Under the pieces are notes generated by a model. That model had not been told where the DNA came from. It did no database searches and saw only the letters and a program-made list of their open reading frames with translations. A stretch of DNA of 64,000 nucleotides, from positions 2,439,542 to 2,503,541 of the forward strand of contig CM035361.1 in the NCBI GenBank assembly GCA_020137815.1. Reading direction: 5' to 3'. A program made the translations under genes and the position numbers. Positions 22,090 through 33,507 of the stretch are shown piece after piece. The DNA is from Hormiphora californensis (Eukaryota; Ctenophora; Tentaculata; Cydippida; Pleurobrachiidae). Each line of letters starts with the position of its first letter. The first letter of the stretch is position 1.

Positions 22090-23006
22090 TTGACAATATG
22101 CCTTTTTGTGTGTCTCTTTATCTCGATTATCGCGAATGATATTTTATGTGTTTCAAGTTTCTTACAATTGGATTCAATTGAATAGTGGTTTTCAATTTGA
22201 ACAATAGAGATTGGTCTAAAGAGGTGGATCGGTAATTCATTATTATCACTCAGAGGCAGACCATTGTGAACAATACAAGCAGACCAAAGAATCTCTCATC
22301 AGCCAACTTTTCTGCCAAGTCCCAGTTTTGCGTATCATGGAGATCATTGGAATTGAGGATTACGGACTAAAACTGTAGCGCGCATGTCAGAACAACTAGA
22401 GAACTGCGCGCGTTCACATGTGTGTATTGTGTATTCGAATGTATAAAATCGTGTGAATGTATACACTGATAACACTATAACGTAGAAATGGTTCAATGAA
22501 TGCTGTAGTGCAACAACCACACGACAGTTTAGGATTGTATACCTGGCTTACAGAACTATCAATTTGCCCGGCTGTTAACTTCAGATTTGATAACCCGTTT
22601 CCGGTCCAAGAAATATGAAACACATTGGTTTGCGAAATTGTAAAATAAAAGCCAAGAGGCAACACAAACTGAATTATTGGGGTCGCGTAGTGTTAGAAAG
22701 CCAAACACACTCTCTCGAAGTACAGAAGAAAACATTTAAAATTTGCAAAAAAAACATTTGAGATATTTATACCGGGCCACCAACTGAAATCTCTTCGTAA
22801 AAATTGAAACCCAAAAACAGTACCATTAATTGCACAAGGTGGCGGAAAAAAAGCTTGTAACTATTGATACCAAGCAAAAAATTGATAAACCCGCTCGGCT
22901 TGTTTAAATCCAAAATGGGAAATACGCAATATAACTCCATTGTCTTTCTCAAAGTGTTAAAGAGAAGCCTGATCTCAGTTATCAGGGTAAGATCTTCTGA
23001 AGACTT
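22090..23006. other. Intergenic between CREG and DNAJB (convergent 3' ends)
   Basis: No coding exon was recognised. AT-rich with several short ORFs that have no coding signature. The two genes converge here. Confidence 0.5.
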
Positions 23007-24406
23007 TCAATTTGTTGAGGATGTCAGGGATTCGGGATAGCGGATAGAGAACTTGAGGATGAGATCACCACGCTTAGCTCCATCTCGCTGGTTTTGCATC
23101 CCATGCAAGGGAATAACTCTTGAGAAACCGGGGGGTATCAGGGGCGGTAATCTGAGGGGTTAAAATATAAAAGATGGGGAAACTGGGATATCTCTCACCA
23201 GACTTCATTGCAATTACTACTAATAACAGACTAATTGGGAGTTTGGTAAGCCTGAGTAAGGCATCTTTTGGGGGTGGCAACTTGAATTAAAGCGCGGACA
23301 CAATGTCAGCTGCGCCTCAAGTCGTAACTGGAGTACCTATCTCAGACTAACCTGATATCTAGTCCCCGAGGCGAGTCAATGAGGGGGACAGTGATATCGC
23401 TCCCAACTAAACTACTCTTAAGTGACAGAGATACATTGTATACCAAGTCGTCCCCAACTCTGAAACATTGTTTTCATTAAAGTTGGGGTACGGCAGTCTC
23501 GTACTGTGCAAATGTGGCTGGGAGATGGTGGTTGGTGAAAGCGGCTGGTACAGTTTGGAGTCTTTGTTATGATGGCTGGGATCAGATATGGCTGATATAA
23601 AACACAAACACGAATATAATACCTGTCTGGCGCCGATCTGACAATCAAAACGGGGAGGCGCTACCAGACAGGATTCCATTCCACTTTATCCCGGATGGGG
23701 AGTGGGTTAGATTTTAACAAAATGAAAATCAAAATTAGGCACAATAATCAATTCAGTACCTTTCAAAGATGGGGTGTGGTTTTTCTCTGATCGTAAACAC
23801 GATATCAGCTGGTACAGAGTCTATATTCACATTACCCTCCTGAAACAGCAGGGGGTTTAGATTTAGAGACTTGACAAACTAAACGTCTCCTATCTCGAAC
23901 GGATTTAGGCTGATTATAGAATAGAATAAAACCATATAGGAAACACATGTATCATAATAACTTGTCTAGCTAGACCTTGAATTGTTCGGAGCACGGAAAC
24001 AGTGTCAAGCGACTCATGCTACACCCTTTACAAATGTAAAGTTAGAACACAACAAATAATAACACTAACTTGGGCACGTCGCGCCCCCCATGTTCGCGCG
24101 CCTACGGGGCTTGCCCGCTTCGCGGGCAAAACACTAACCCGTTCAAAAGTAATTCTAGTGCCATCTTTCCAACCAGGCCGCACTTTAATCTCCAGGATTC
24201 TCTCTATAAACCGATACTTGTTTCTCTCACACTCCACCTTCTTTGTTATCTTGATTCGCTTTGTTAAACCTGTTGTTAGAACATACTGTCGTCAATTCTA
24301 GAGGGGGCTCAATTTACAAAGTCAAATTGTTCCTGCTAGTTCTAGAACATAGAACAAGAGGGGAGTCATTCTAGAAGACATATCTAACCCACGGTGGAGG
24401 TTATAT

Positions 24407-24474
<68 letters not shown>

Positions 24475-25884
24475 TCTCTCTCTCTCTCCCTCTCTTCTAA
24501 TTAAAATGTTCTAGAAACATGACAGGGTTCTAGAATTGCATTACAATATTCAATATAACTGTACAATAAGATTCTCTCTCTCCCCGACATTTAGCTGACC
24601 CACCACGAAGATTAAAATGCTCTCTATTCGAATAATGCAGTCAAGGGAATTGAGAACATATTGGTGGTAAATATAGTTCTAGAATAGACTTCCCTTCCAT
24701 CTCTTCCATTCTATCAAATCATTTACCCTCTCCCTCTATCAACTTGCTAAATTCCTGCTTCCATTTCTCCCATTCTATAAAGTGTGTTTTACCTGCATGA
24801 AGTTCTTCCAGTGTCAAGGCCAACTCTTTTATCACTTCTTTGTCTTTGGGGCGGTTCTCAAAAGGGCCTCGACAGAAGGTTTCAAACGCTGTAAAGGGTC
24901 AACATGATGAGGTGGGGGTGACAGATATAGGAACGATGAAGTCATGCAAAAAAAATGAAAAAAAAGGGTCAACAGGTAAACAAAAGTTGTTTAAAAACTT
25001 TATAGGAAGGAAAACAGCACATCCCGTACCTGTGTGTTTTTGTGAGGGTCTCTTCTTCCCCCTTATTGCAGCAGTAAACATATCACTTTCACCACACAGA
25101 TCTCGGAATATCCGGGCGAGATCTTGATCCATACGGAATCGATGATTACCTGGGAGAGCCGAGAGGTATTATAGTACCCAGCAAACACAGTTGGCGTGAG
25201 TTGCTTGTCAGCGCCAAATTTCAGACGGCCATAGATCCACCCCCTGATAAGATAGAGACTCGAAATTTGTTTTGTAAGGAGATCATGTCGAGTTCTTCTT
25301 ACACAACAAATTTCAAGTCTCTATCTCACCAGGGAGTGGAGCTATGACCGTCTGAAATTTGGCGCTGGCAAGCAATTCACGCTAACTGTGTTTGCTGGGT
25401 ACTTTAATAGAACTAGAAGTTATATGTTATCAATAATCAGTAATCTGTAAGTTAGGGGTGATATCAGAGGAACGTAAGATTTTAACAACTAATGTCGAGA
25501 ACCCACTACACGTGAACCCACTGGATAAATTGATATTGATATGCAATTGATGATGATATGCAATGGGGTACTGAACCAACTTCAAATAATTTACCCTCTC
25601 CCTCTATCAACTTGCTAAATTTATCATTTAGTTTCACTGTTCAGTACAATATGTGATACGAGGTGTGAGGCGTCCACTTCTATTCTGCACGAGAAGAAAC
25701 TGGCAAGTTCTGGAAATGGAGAGTGCGCGTCGTACCGTCATCGTGGCCTACCAACACTGTGCTCTTTCAAAAGAAACATGTCGTTAGGTCTGGCGCGTTA
25801 CATACACGATAATACAAAACATTCTAGATCGCTGCTGCAGTGGTCGGAAACTCATGGTTATAAATGGAGGATTAGGGACCGGAT

Positions 25885-25969
<85 letters not shown>

Positions 25970-26103
25970 TGGGGTTAATAATAGGATTCTCGGAACAACA
26001 GCAGGTCACAGGTGTGCTTCATACCTAGAGAATGTTCTAGGATAGGACATGACATCTGAACATGCATAATAACAACATCAGCTTAGAAAAGCAACGGAGG
26101 GTA

Positions 26104-26195
<92 letters not shown>

Positions 26196-27257
26196 GGTTT
26201 ATTGTATAGAAAGTTCTAGAAAGTGGCCGTTATCAACATCATCTTTATTATGTTCGATGCAAAGATTCTAGAACCTTGGTAGATCTAGATTGTTCTGGAT
26301 GCACCTACCTTCAATACAATATGCAATTAATAATAAATAGTATCTCTCCCTTTCTCTCTCTCTCCCTTTCTCTCTCTCTCCCTTTCTCTCACTTCCCTTT
26401 CTCTCTCTCTCTCTCCCTTTCTCTCACTTCCCTTTCTCTCCACTTCTTCAATTCTTTAGCACGTGTGAATGAAAGACAAGCTAAAAATATATTTCTTCTT
26501 CGATCGATTAACTAAAGTACTACCGTAATGTGTTCTCTCTGTAGAGTTTTGTGAGTTGAGAGTTCTGACATGAATCTTCTAGATTGATCGAGATTTAGTA
26601 TTGAGAGAACACGTGACGAAATGAAATGATATTCAATAGTTAGCAGGTAGTCGAGTATAGAGTTATTATAGTTTTGAGCTCTAATCAGTAAGAGGAAAAT
26701 ATACCCCAGATAAATTATGGAAAAGAAGATACTTCTAAAGATACTTTTAATGTTCTAAATGACATGGGAGATTAATGCATGTTAAAAGTGTCATTACAAT
26801 TTGATGGAACTTACATTTTTCTTTCAGACCGTCCTCTCCATGCACATCAAATATGCTCCTTTTATTAACTGCAAAAAGGGGGAGAAATCACCAACCAAGT
26901 ACAAAATCAAAAACATTCGGCTCGGCATTTAAATTCCAAGCTAATAATAAGAGCCACACCCGTTACACGTACCACTGCTCAGAACAGCGTAAGCCTCTGT
27001 TATCAGACAAAAGTAGGAGTGATCGCTAGTGTTCTTGTCAGGATGGTGACGTAGTGCTTTCCTGTGGTACCTGGATGCAGGTCAAGGTTAAAACACATGG
27101 GGAGATAATAATTGATAAACACTCGTGAGCTAAACTGATTATCATTTTGCAGTGTGTATGCAGAACGAACGAGAAGAAAAACTTACGCTTTTCGTATTTC
27201 GGAAACTGAAGCGTCTCTTGGTATTGAAAGGATGGAATAGTAGTCTTTGGAACTCAT
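23007..27257 (-). CDS. DNAJB-like: DnaJ subfamily B (Hsp40) co-chaperone, 9 exons, 300 residues
   Basis: J-domain co-chaperone that stimulates the ATPase of Hsp70. Exons (minus): 27187-27257, 26973-27070, 26815-26868, 25030-25149, 24793-24888, 24139-24269, 23760-23839, 23352-23459, 23007-23151; 301 codons in consistent phase. The J domain is complete: MSSKDYYSILSIPRDASVSE, then KAYHRKALRHHPDKN with the obligatory HPD, then EAYAVLSS...RSIFDVHGEDGLK. The G/F linker is short and poor in Gly. The C-terminal client-binding repeats follow: TLEELHAGLTKRIKITKKV, ILEIKVRPGWKDGTRITFE, VPADIVFTIREKPHPIF, and GDLILKFSIRYPESLTS. The frame then ends at a TGA (23007-23009), while the family's usual ending can be read one base out of frame just downstream (QQIESLQKILP to a stop at about 22984). 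DNAJB1/4/5/13 are the nearest groups; no finer call. Confidence 0.95.
24410..24489. repeat. (TC)n microsatellite in DNAJB intron
   Basis: Nearly pure CT over about 80 bp. Two further long (GA)n tracts lie in the large intron 3 at 25887-25963 and 26109-26192, and a CT-rich imperfect tract at 26345-26450. Confidence 0.95.
25175..25402. mobile_element. Foldback element in DNAJB intron 3
   Basis: Arms of about 100 bp: TACCCAGCAAACACAGTTGG at the left and its mirror (GTGTTTGCTGGGTA) at the right, with GCGCCAAATTTCAGACGG in each arm. TA is found at the borders. The loop around 25285 contains CATGTCGAGTTCTTC. Confidence 0.85.
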
Positions 27258-27780
27258 AACTATTATAGGGGAGTAAATTCTTTAGTAGAGGGGGTTGGAG
27301 CACCGGGGGGTAATGAGTAAACACATACACACATATTGAGCAAGCTCAATTTAGCTATTCTCCGGCTGGGTATAGGGATGAGGTACTGGCAAGATATAGT
27401 AGGATCGCTATTGCCCACATGTCAAGTTCATTCGGATATACGAGTTTAAAAGGTTGGGTGGTCACAGTACTGCAAAATGGTTGTTTCTCTTTAACAACCT
27501 TATCTGGTGTGTGTGACGTATCAAGTTAGAAGACAGAGAAGAAGAGGGGAGACCAATCTCAGCGCTACAACTTGGTCGTGTGCAGAGATAAACAAACAAA
27601 AGCTAACCACTATACGAGCAATATGTGTACTAGACACAGACCATTATCGATATAAAGTTGTGATGTCTCAGAAAAAGATAAAGCGAGATAATAGAGTTAG
27701 AGTCCAGTCCACGATAAAGTTGTTGTTCCAGGTTTCATGCTGTCAGATAAGCTTTTTCATAAAAACAAAACGCACATATG
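27258..27780. other. Region upstream of DNAJB start
   Basis: Should hold the DNAJB promoter. I see no heat-shock element array that I would defend, and no other gene. Confidence 0.35.
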
Positions 27781-27782
27781 TA

Positions 27783-28470
27783 CAGGGTGTCCCACTGTCT
27801 TTGCGTGACCTGCGATTTTGGGTCATGACCGGGCTCCATTAAATTAATCAAAACTCATCGAAAAATGGGTCAAAATGTGGTTCTAACAAAAACCAGTGTT
27901 CTAGAACATTGTCAGGCGAACATTGAATCTGGAAAAATCGACATTATAGCTCCCCTCTAAACCCCATTTTTGCACATTGTTAGCCACTTTCTGAGAAAAC
28001 GGCTAGGATCTACACCTTGTCGTTTGGCATACTTGTTCTACAGACCAAGGAGCATGAAACTTGTGTAGCGATTTTTGATTAAGGCCCTCATTCAAAAATT
28101 ATGGGGGTTTACATAATATTTTTCTTGACCAAAAATGTGTAAACCACCATAATTTTTGAGTGAGGGCCTTAATCAAAAATCGCTACACAAGTTTCATGCT
28201 CCTTGGTCTGTAAGGGTGTCCCACTGTCTATGCGTGACCTGCGATTTTGGAATTTGGGTCATGACCGGGCTGCATTAAATTAATCAAAACTCATCGAAAA
28301 ATAGGTCAAAATGGTTATATTTAAACCCCCATGGCCCATAATTTTTGAATGAGAGCCAAACGACAAGGTCTAGATCCTAGCCGTTTTCTCAGAAAGTGGC
28401 TAACCATGTGCAAAAATGGGGTTTAGAGGGGAGCCATAATGTCGATTTTTCCAGATTCTGCTAACCCCAA
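27783..28470. mobile_element. Nested foldback element with direct and inverted copies
   Basis: The segment GGGTGTCCCACTGTCT followed by TGCGTGACCTGCGATTTTGG occurs at 27785 and again at 28205 in direct orientation. Between and beyond them are inverted arms: AATCGCTACACAAGTTTCATG pairs across a loop near 28120, and CCGTTTTCTCAGAAAGTGGC (28380) pairs with the complement near 27995. The pattern suggests one foldback inserted in another copy of the same family. Confidence 0.75.
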
Positions 28471-28574
28471 ATAATTCAAAGACCGGTTGGGCTTATGTCT
28501 AAAAATTTGTAGAGTGATTCCCCTTGATAAGACGAAGCGTTTGGCACTAAATTGAATGTCCAAACCCTACCAGT

Positions 28575-29720
28575 CCTAAAATCATCATCATCATCAATAT
28601 ACATTTAATATCCCGCTTTTTAGCACATATTACAAACTAGCACTAACATAAAGATAAACCTTAATGGATAGTTTAGAACTTTCTAAAGCGGCTTCCTTAG
28701 ATCGAGATTGGGTTAATAGTCTAGGACTGTAGATAAGAGTTTGTGCTCACTATTTTATACTCTATCATATCCCATCGGCACTCACAAAGTATTCAAATCA
28801 GGTACCCTCAACCACCTCATTCCCACGGATTATGTAGTGTTTGTCAGGATACCTCTTAGCCATTTGTTTTAGCCGATCTACCAACTGTTTCCTAACAAGT
28901 AACATTTCTCTCCTCCGGTGTTCGATCCGGGGAAATATACACTTTATCATACTTTTCAGTCCCTCTCAGCTGCGATTTTTTCGACAGAATCGACTTCTGA
29001 GCATCCCTGTTTCGTAGCACTACTTTCACTGGTCTGGCAGTTTGAGACTGCTTTCCCAATCGCACTAATGATGTCACAACCGGAGCCTCTTCCAGCTCAG
29101 CAAAAATGGATTTCACTTGAGTTTCAAGCTCATCACTCTTGTCATTCAGTTCGTCCAAACCATGGATGATGATGTTACAGCCACGATCATCAGATGCTGC
29201 AGCAAGAGCCGACTGTATCTTCTTTGGGGCCAGGGCAGTAGCACATTCTTTCTCCAGAACAGATGCAAAGCTCTGTATTTCCTACTGTGCCGTTGTCTGA
29301 ACAGCGGTGATTTCAGTTTCTCTCTTTTCGAGTAGTTGTCTCTGCATTTTTAGCAGCTCCTCCTGTGCAGCTACCAGATCTCTCTGGGTTTTCATTAGCT
29401 CTTCACTTCGCGTTTTGAGCTCCTTCTCGAACTTCTTCACCCGTAGTGTATCATCACCCATTGAAAACAGCTCCGCGACAATAGGAAAAGTCTGACCCAT
29501 CAGTATTTTGAACGCACTCTCAACAAGACCTACGAGTTCTGGCTTTTTCAGCGAGTTATTCAGTTTATCCCACGTCGGAAACTCCAGATTGTTCCAATCA
29601 TCAGCAGATAGTCCGTACCGATTCTCTACATTATCCGGGTCATAGATTATTTTATTCGGGTCTACCTTCCCAAAACCTCCAGTTTTCGTCAGGACCTCTC
29701 TCACCCACTCGACCGTTAGT
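28575..29720 (-). mobile_element. ORF1-only LINE (half-LINE), decayed
   Basis: On the minus strand an ORF1-type protein runs from 29704 to about 28803: an acidic/coiled-coil region (EKELKTRSEELMKTQRDLV, EELLKMQRQLLEKRE), then CNIIIHGLDEL, LVRLGKQ...RPVKVVLRNRDAQ, and YISPDRTPEER, which are typical of CR1/L2-like ORF1 RNA-binding proteins. It has one in-frame TAG (29282-29284) and a one-base slip after TPEER. Directly after its stop (about 28802) comes a 3'UTR-like stretch ending AAGCGGGATATTAAATGT and a short ATG-repeat tail at about 28580, with no endonuclease or reverse transcriptase in between. Confidence 0.85.
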
Positions 29721-31607
29721 TCTAATAATAATAATAATAATAATAATTCATGACATTTAATATACCGCTTAATAGTGTTTAAAATAAATGGCTTGCTACT
29801 GATTCAATCAGATCGATGCTACACCATTTACCACTTTCTAAAGCGGTCCAAGAAAGGGCCAGTGGTAAAGGAGAGCCAATAACATATTTTTAACGCTCAG
29901 TCAAGATAACATCAACATACTATGTATTAGTAAGAGAATATGCTATGATGATTATTTATAAATTAAGTAAATAAATTAATTTGATTGATAGAATTCGATT
30001 AAAAAGAGTGCAATCATATTAATTAATTGAATAAGTAATAAAGACATAATATAATACTATTCATATTAAGAGAGATAAGTTAATTGTTATAGACTATTAT
30101 TAAGTATAGGTGAGTAAGTGAATGTGTTGGTGAGTGATGGACATGTATGGGTAGTGGAGATGTGGGTGTTGGTATAGAACTGAGGTAAGTACGATTTAAT
30201 GTATCATATAAAATATATAATCTGTATATATAATAAAAAAATACGTGCACATTGTTACAGAAACAGTATACAGAATCAATACATGAGTCATGCATAGAAA
30301 CAGCATACAGTAGTAAACAGTTTACAGGGAGAACAGTTTACATGGATAACAGTGTACAAGAGTGATAAAAATATTAGTGATAGTAAAAAAACAGTTAATA
30401 ATTAAAATTCAGATGTTCACTGACCCTGGTAGTGATCACTGTATAAAATATCACCGATAATGAGAGACACTTAGCAATAAGCTTTCTTAAAGAGGTAAGT
30501 TTTAAGTTGCTGTTTAAACACATCGACAGATTCACTTTCTCGCAGGGTTTTCGGCAACTCATTCCACAATTTAGGTGCACTAATACTAAAGGCTCTACTA
30601 GTGGATGTGTACTTGTGTGTGTATGGTTTGTGGAGGAGTGTGCTATCCTCGTCTGCCCTGACTACCTTGACCTTTGGCTTCCGGAGGGGGATGAGGTTGG
30701 AGATGTAGGGGGGAGCCATTCCATTGATGGATTTGTATGTTAGTAAGCAGATTTTGAAGATGATTCTGCTTTTGATCGGAAGGAAGTGTAGGTCTTTCCG
30801 CATCTGGGTCACTCCTCTCCTCTTTCTTGTTCCATAGACGAACCGTACAGCACTGTTTTGGACCTTTTGGAGGCGGTTTAAATCAGATTCTGTGGCACCA
30901 TAGAGTAGGGCATTTCCATAGTCTAGGCGAGAGTGTATTAACGAATGCACTAGCTTGATTTTCAGTTGCCTGGGAAGTTTTCTAGCTATCCTCCACAGAT
31001 TCAGAAGTTGCATATTACATGCTTGGACAATTTTCGATATATGGCTTGCCATTGAGAGGGTGGGATCGAGCCAAATACCGAGATTACGGGCACTTGTCGT
31101 TGATTCGATTTCCGTAGACTGTACAATTGGACTTTCGTCTTTTTCAATCACTAATCCAGTTGGCCCAGGAGTGCGGTCGGCTTTGTGGTTGAGTATCAGA
31201 ATTTCCGTTTTACTGGCATTTAGCTTGAGGTAGTTTTGCTTCATCCATTGCTTAATGTCACTGATACAATTTTGTAATTTATCCACAACAAAGTCAAAGG
31301 TTTCCGGCCTAAAACTAGTATAGATCTGGGTGTCGTCAGCGAAGAGGTGAATGTTAAGACCATGCTTTTCCGCAATCGACTGGAGCTCTTTGGTATACAT
31401 AATGAAGAGAATAGGCCCTAGGATGCTACCCTGCGGCACACCAATATCCACCTCTATCGATCTTGATCGTGCATCTCCAATTTGTACCGAGGTGGACCGA
31501 CCTGTGAGATATGATTTGAACCAGGCGAGAGCAGTATCTTCTATTCCGTAGTCCGTCCGCATCTTCTTTAGTAGTTTGCTGTGTTGAACTGTGTCAAATG
31601 CTGCAGA

Positions 31608-31993
31608 TAAGGAACCATAATAAAGTTCAAGAGCCTCCAAGAGCACCCAAGAGCGCACCCTATCGAAGAGAGACCACACCTGAGAGCGCACCATACCCAA
31701 AAGAGACCACATCCAAGAGCGCACCACCTCCAGAAGACACCACTTCAAGAGCGCACCACATCAAAGAGAGCTCCCCATCCAGAAGATACCACGCGCAGGG
31801 GACACCACGCGCAGAAGAGACCAGCGCGGCGTTGTATTTGCGCGTGCGGTATCTTCTGCGCGTGGTGTCCCCTGCGCGCGGTATCTTCTGGATGGGGAGC
31901 TCTCTTTGATGTGGTGCGCTCTCGGAGTGGTGTCTTTTGGAGGTGGTACGCTCTTGGATGGGGTGCGCTCTTGAACTTTATTATGGTTCCTTA
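31608..31993. mobile_element. Foldback element inside LINE RT
   Basis: Ends TAAGGAACCATAATAAAG and its mirror, arms about 190 bp containing repeated AAGAGCGCACCA words and a GC-rich centre (CGCGCAGGGGACACCACGCG). TA is found at the edges. Removing it joins LLLLDL to SAAFDTV in the RT, which fixes the borders to within a few bases. Confidence 0.85.
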
Positions 31994-32024
31994 TAGGTCC
32001 AGCAGTAGTAGCACAGCCTTTGAC

Positions 32025-32332
32025 CAGGGGCGGTGCGCGGCTCTCAGCCGCCCTGGTCAAAATGCGGCCGAAACATTTTTAACTCGCGCGTTCCGTCGAA
32101 ATACCCAATGCGGATGGTCCGCATTGGCTATTTTGACGTAGCGCACCGATCAAAAAAATACTGCGACGGCAAAAAAACCTGTGTGGCGCGCGGATTTCAC
32201 TAAAAATCTCATTTGAAACATCAAATTTTGAGAAAAATTGACCCTTTTCCTTGAATTTTTTCTTTTTCTCTCTGTGATCCAAAGTAAAAATGCGGACGCG
32301 TCCGCATCGTCCGCATGGCAGAGCCGCCCCTG
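32025..32332. mobile_element. hAT-type non-autonomous element, 308 bp, perfect 8-bp target duplication
   Basis: Begins CAGGGGCGG and ends CCGCCCCTG, the classic hAT terminus, and is flanked by CCTTTGAC on both sides (32017-32024 and 32333-32340). The interior has paired blocks ATGCGGACG/CGTCCGCAT and no ORF. It sits within the same LINE reverse transcriptase as 31608-31993, after the codons for LLLLDKKSKA. Confidence 0.95.
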
Positions 32333-33017
32333 CCTTTGACTTCTTATCAAGCAGTAGCAGAAGATCGTTAACAACTTTTAGTGTTGCAGTCTCACAACTA
32401 TGGTGTTTGCGGTAAGCAGATTGAACTCCCGATAGCAACTGATGGCTCTCTAAATGCTCGGTCAACTGTAAAGATACACATTTCTCAATGATCTTCTCAA
32501 TGATCTTGGCAGTAGGTGACATCAAATAATAGGGTTTACGTTGATAATTGGCCAAAAGTTGACCACATTTTTCTCCCAGACCGTCCCCCCCCCCTTTGGC
32601 CTTAATTCGGTGCAAATAAGCCACCGTAAGGGATAGCAGCGCACGCGAAGAGATCAAAAAAAAGAAATTTCAAAATTTGGGAATTTTTGAAACTGGGCAG
32701 AATTTTTAAAAATGAATTTATTTCAATTTTGCGCGCGTTGCAATTTGAGAAACTGTGTCGCGCCGCGCAGCTTATGTGTCATCTTTGTCGCGTATTCCAA
32801 CCATGACGATAAATTTGATTTAAGCTCGTCCCTCATTCTGAAACCTTTGACTTCTGCCTTCCGAAATAACTTCTCTGGGCAGTGGAGAGTGGAGATTTTT
32901 GACAAATCAATAAACTCAGTTTCCAAAACAAAAATAAACATCACTTTTCCAATTCCATACACAGACGATTTCATTTTCAATTCATTTTCAATTCCAAATT
33001 CAATGAACAAAAAATAA

Positions 33018-33200
33018 AATATCAGTAGAACTAGGGTAGGCGGTAAATGTTATAACATTTACCGCCTACCCTAGTTCTACTGATATTTAACATGTTAACC
33101 AGATTTTGCAAATTGGTCGAGAAATGGCTGAGTTATGGACAAAAACGTGCGAAATTCTCACAGATCTGGTTAACATTTACCGCCTACCTAGAACTAGACT
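33018..33200. repeat. Perfect short palindrome plus a third inverted arm
   Basis: At 33018-33086 ATATCAGTAGAACTAGGGTA runs into GGCGGTAAATGTTATAACAT and mirrors exactly. A further arm (AACATTTACCGCCTACC, TAGAACTAG) recurs at 33165-33200 and ACCAGATTTTGC/AGATCTGGTT pair between. The arrangement looks like a palindrome with one arm duplicated. Confidence 0.8.
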
Positions 33201-33507
33201 TAGACCATGAGTAAGGGGTGGACTTCTTACAGTCTTACACACCAACAATAGCCTTGGACACTGGTTAAACTTGTTGTAGCAAAAACGTGATCTATCAATT
33301 CCTGAATCAGACAGAATGGATTTAAATTAAATGAAAATATTCACGAAGCTCAACATTCAATATCCCACTATCGACAACTTCATATCAGTGACACCATGCA
33401 GTGTCTCAAAATCCTGCCCTTCTAAACAAATTGTAGTGTAGAGCAGTCCTTCTAAACAAATTGTAGTGTAGAGCAGTGAGGAAGTGACAATTCTCTGTCC
33501 CGTACTG

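Larger units (their letters stand above)
29722..32640 (-). mobile_element. 5'-truncated CR1/L2-like LINE with two inserted elements
   Basis: Minus strand: RT begins near 32590 (KIIEKIIEKCVSLQLTEHLE, QSAYRKHHSCETA), is interrupted by two insertions (31608-31993 and 32025-32332), and resumes as SAAFDTVQHSKLLKKM, GVPQGSILGPILF, and the catalytic FADD (LFADDTQIY), with the C-terminal LDYGNALLYG and LWNELPKTLRESES to a stop at 30471. The 3'UTR follows for about 750 bp and ends AAGCGGTATATTAAATGT plus a (TTA)n tail at about 29722-29748, butted against the ORF1-only element. The matching 3' ends show the two belong to related families. Confidence 0.92.

Noticed and set aside
23407-23679. 76- and 90-codon minus-strand ORFs at 23407-23679 as separate genes
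   Set aside because: They overlap exon 8 of the DNAJB gene in other frames and its intron.
31598-32060. Charged and Pro-rich ORFs on both strands of 31598-32141
   Set aside because: They are two readings of the palindromic element inserted in the LINE.
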